Shown: one piece after another, positions 60,677-64,000 of the stretch
Numbering within the stretch: the stretch's first letter is position 1
How the letters are laid out: each line of letters starts with the position of its first letter
Assembly: GCF_001921865.1 (NCBI RefSeq)
Contig: NZ_MSCT01000008.1
Coordinates: 527,208-591,207, forward strand
Length of the DNA: 64,000 nt
Direction of reading: 5' to 3'
DNA from: Pseudomonas chlororaphis
GTDB taxonomy: Bacteria; Pseudomonadota; Gammaproteobacteria; Pseudomonadales; Pseudomonadaceae
Notes under the pieces: model-generated
The model's database searches: none
Seen by the model: the letters and a program-made list of their open reading frames with translations, nothing else
What the model was told of the DNA's origin: nothing
Translations under genes and position numbers: made by a program

Positions 60677-60919
60677 TCAGTCTTCCTTCGGCACGACCCA
60701 GAAAATCTGTACGCCGCCGTCGTCGCGATAGGCGAGGGTGACGTTGTCGTTTTCGGCGATCTCTTCAAGCAGGCGTTCCCATTCGTCAATTGCTTCGTCG
60801 GGCTGGCGGAAGATCAGGGCGGCCTTGGCTTTTTGGGCGTTGGGCGAATTGATGATTTTCTGAACGCGCAGACCGAGGCGTTCGTAAGAGCTTGGCGGGG
60901 TAGTTGCTGCGGCGGGCAC
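60677..60919 (-). CDS. DUF1654 protein
   Basis: 80 residues from a GTG at 60919 with AAGGAA seven bases upstream. The DUF1654 pattern is clear: SSYERLGLRVQKIINSPNAQ, then ERLLEEIAEND and a terminal VQIFWVVPKED. The family is common in Pseudomonas and its phages; its role is unknown. It is the first gene before endA, with a LexA box 19 nt upstream of its start. Confidence 0.85.
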   Translation of the reverse strand: MPAAATTPPSSYERLGLRVQKIINSPNAQKAKAALIFRQPDEAIDEWERLLEEIAENDNVTLAYRDDGGVQIFWVVPKED

Positions 60920-60937
60920 GGAACATTCCTTATTAAG

Positions 60938-60953
60938 CTGTATGCGCGTACAG
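60938..60953. promoter_or_regulatory. LexA (SOS) box
   Basis: CTGTATGCGCGTACAG, a perfect fit to the CTG-N10-CAG LexA consensus with CTGTA/TACAG arms. An overlapping perfect dyad TACAGTA-TTT-TACTGTA follows at 60949-60965. It is upstream of the DUF1654-endA operon. Confidence 0.85.
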
Positions 60954-61152
60954 TATTTTACTGTAGGAAATTTCGCAACCGCTTAAAATTCAAGAGGTTC
61001 TTCTGACAGCGGTATTCGCGGTTTACTGCAAACCGGTCGAGTTTTATCGGCGAGGTAAAGAAGAGGGGCGGCCACCAGGGGCGGAGCACTCGCTCAGGGC
61101 GAACGAGTGCGGGGTAGAGCGGTGCCCGACCAGAGCAGGTCGGGCGGATCGA

Positions 61153-62283
<1,131 letters not shown>

Positions 62284-62565
62284 CTAGAAACACCCGCGAC
62301 AGATCTGAATGCCGCGGGCGAAAGGGAAGAGCAGGTTCCGTACCAGCCGAACTGTGGCTGAAAAACTCTTTTAACTTAATGATTTATATCAATTTATTTT
62401 ATTTTTAAGGTTTCGCGTGCAATCTTGCTGTCCGGTTTTCCGAACGATCGGAAGATTCGCGTTCGGTTGTCCGACAGTTCCGATTTGCACCGGGAAAACA
62501 CTGAATTAAAGAGCTGGTCCTTGCGGCCGATGCCCTTCAAGGATCTTTTTCTTTCTGGAGCTCAC

Positions 62566-63021
62566 ATGTCTATGTCTGTCGGTTTTCCTGCTGCCGGGGC
62601 CATCACCATCAACGGCAAATCGCCCGCCACCCTCGAGGCCCTGAGCAAGGGCGCCGCCGATAACGCCGAGCAGGCGCTGGGGGTCGACGAAGACGGCAAG
62701 TTGCGGGTGGGTGGCGGTGCTGAGTCCGAGAAGGCCGATGCCAAGGCCGAGGGCTCGGAAGGGGATAACCAGAGCCTGGTGGTGAAGATGTTGCTCAAGC
62801 GCATGAAGGAACTGCAGGAGCAGTTGAAGGCGCAGAAAGAGCAACTGGCTGCCGCCCAGGTGGCGAGTTATCCGACCCCGGAAGCCAAGTCGACCGTCGT
62901 GATGGCGCTGCAAACGCAGATCGTCGGCACCAGCGGCGCACTGCAGGAAGTAGCGGATAGGCTGGTCAAGGAATTGAACAAGGACTCTGCGTCGGGTGGA
63001 CTGGTCGATACCACCGCTTGA
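62566..63021 (+). CDS. Hypothetical protein with coiled coil
   Basis: 151 residues from the ATG at 62566, with GGAG upstream. The N-terminal half is Ala/Gly/Glu-rich (SVGFPAAGAITINGKSPATL), and the middle forms a heptad-like helix (LLKRMKELQEQLKAQKEQLA). No signal peptide or membrane segment. No catalytic motif is recognised. Function unknown. Confidence 0.7.
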   Translation: MSMSVGFPAAGAITINGKSPATLEALSKGAADNAEQALGVDEDGKLRVGGGAESEKADAKAEGSEGDNQSLVVKMLLKRMKELQEQLKAQKEQLAAAQVASYPTPEAKSTVVMALQTQIVGTSGALQEVADRLVKELNKDSASGGLVDTTA

Positions 63022-63099
63022 TGACCTCATCTCCCGATTGGCCAGCAGCGGGGAGCCTGTCCAGGCGTTCCGCTGCGTTGGCGGCACACCTCGTGCCCG

Positions 63100-63128
63100 T
63101 TGACAAACTCCGGCAGGGTTCGCATAGT
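63100..63128 (+). promoter_or_regulatory. Sigma-70 promoter of the ribose operon
   Basis: Perfect -35 TTGACA (63100-63105), a 17-bp spacer and -10 CATAGT (63123-63128). Confidence 0.75.
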
Positions 63129-63136
63129 TCGGTCTA

Positions 63137-63150
63137 CGCAAACGTTTGCG
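63137..63150. promoter_or_regulatory. LacI/RbsR-type operator
   Basis: CGCAAACGTTTGCG, a perfect 14-bp palindrome with the CG centre typical of LacI-family repressors. It lies at about +2 to +16 of the promoter, where a repressor would block transcription. Confidence 0.85.
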
Positions 63151-63281
63151 CAGGCCTTGAGCGGTTAAAGTCACTGGCAGCTCAAGTTCGCTTCAAATCC
63201 CGGTTCATTGGGAGCTGAAGGTCGTCGAGCGTACTCCGGCGCAAGCGTTGCTCACAATAATCATAAGATCGGAGTGAACCC

Positions 63282-64000
63282 ATGAAGCTGCCATTTGCTG
63301 GACGTCTTCTCGCTGTAGCTGTTCTGGCTGCCGCATCCGCGACGCTTCCTCTCTCTTCGGCATTCGCCGAGACCCCGGAAAAACCCAAGGTCGCCCTGGT
63401 CATGAAATCCCTGGCCAACGAATTCTTCCTCACCATGGAAGACGGCGCCAAGGCGTATCAAAAAGACCATGCCGCCGATTTCGACCTGGTCTCCAACGGC
63501 ATCAAGGATGAAACCGACACCGCCAACCAGATCCGGATCGTCGAGCAGATGATCGTGTCCAAGGTCAATGCGCTGGTGATTGCCCCGGCGGACTCCAAGG
63601 CCATGGTGCCGGTGATCAAGAAGGCGGTGGACGCTGGCATCACGGTGATCAACATCGACAACCAGTTGGACCCGGCAGTACTCAAGAGCAAAAACATCAA
63701 CGTACCTTTTGTCGGTCCCGACAATCGCAAGGGCGCGCGCCTGGTGGGCGAGTACCTGGCCAAGCAACTGAAGGCCGGGGACGAGGTTGGCATCATCGAG
63801 GGCGTATCCACCACCACCAACGCCCAGCAGCGCACCGCGGGTTTCAAGGATGCAATGGAAGCCGCGCAGATCAAGGTGGTCTCGCTGCAGTCCGGCGATT
63901 GGGAGATCGACGCCGGCAACCGTGTCGCCGCCGCCATGCTCAGTGAATACCCGAACCTCAAGGCATTGCTGGCCGGTAACGACAGCATGGCCGTCGGCGC
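63282..64000 (+). CDS. rbsB: Ribose ABC transporter substrate-binding protein, 3' end outside window
   Basis: The first 239 residues are visible. The signal peptide is LLAVAVLAAASATLPLSSAF. The mature part is a type I periplasmic binding protein of the ribose/galactose class: KPKVALVMKSLANEFFLTME, with DTANQIRIVEQMIVSKVNAL and IIEGVSTTTNAQQRTAGF. The promoter and a RbsR-type operator precede it, so it is probably the first gene of rbsBAC(K). GGAG lies upstream of the ATG. Specificity for ribose is inferred from family and operator. Confidence 0.88.
   Translation, partial: MKLPFAGRLLAVAVLAAASATLPLSSAFAETPEKPKVALVMKSLANEFFLTMEDGAKAYQKDHAADFDLVSNGIKDETDTANQIRIVEQMIVSKVNALVIAPADSKAMVPVIKKAVDAGITVINIDNQLDPAVLKSKNINVPFVGPDNRKGARLVGEYLAKQLKAGDEVGIIEGVSTTTNAQQRTAGFKDAMEAAQIKVVSLQSGDWEIDAGNRVAAAMLSEYPNLKALLAGNDSMAVG

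Overview
The window is chromosomal DNA of a fluorescent Pseudomonas, most likely the P. fluorescens complex (P. chlororaphis/P. protegens-like). Codon use is GC-rich. The run leuC-leuD-leuB-asd-usg-fimV-truA-trpF-accD-folC-SPOR-cvpA-purF-metZ-SDR is the classic Pseudomonas order, also known from P. aeruginosa. Other markers are an RsmE-type CsrA paralogue, a REP palindrome and a DUF1654 gene. No phage, CRISPR array or intact insertion sequence was seen.

Layout: 1-5 kb is accessory, with the 5' part of a repeat-rich autotransporter running off the left edge, a lone HEPN-motif protein, and a divergent azoreductase/LysR pair. 5-13 kb holds a diguanylate cyclase, two acetyltransferases, small secreted and membrane proteins, a purine permease and an MFS exporter. 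13.5-21.9 kb holds tRNA-Asn, an aromatic aminotransferase, uvrB, emrAB and gltX. 22.1-22.6 kb is a duplicated tRNA-Ala/tRNA-Glu cluster with a strong stringent-type promoter. 22.8-30.7 kb holds a TetR regulator, a hydrolase, a thioesterase, dusC, a heat-shock gene with sigma-32 promoter and ROSE thermometer, a five-PAS GGDEF-EAL protein and a LysR regulator. 30.8-49.1 kb is the leucine, aspartate-family, tryptophan, fatty-acid, folate, purine and methionine block, interrupted by an inverted M24 peptidase gene with a perfect palindromic operator.

49.2-55.5 kb is a plastic zone: tRNA-Val, two tRNA-Asp, a puuB-like oxidase, a second tRNA-Val, then about 2 kb of decayed genes in which only an alternative ribosomal protein L36 gene (with a Zur-like dyad) is intact, then small secreted proteins and a Nudix hydrolase. 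55.7-57.9 kb is a chitin-degradation pair, an AA10 LPMO and a GH18 chitinase, both without a visible Sec signal peptide. 58-64 kb holds rsmE, a SPOR lipoprotein, a LexA-boxed DUF1654-endonuclease I operon, a periplasmic glutaminase-asparaginase, and the start of a ribose-uptake operon with a LacI-type operator.

The points most worth follow-up are the leaderless LPMO/chitinase pair, the SOS-type control of endonuclease I, the lone HEPN-motif gene, the repeat autotransporter, the decayed island behind tRNA-Val(GAC), and the perfect 10-4-10 palindrome before the M24 gene. All calls come from reading the sequence by eye; no database search was run.
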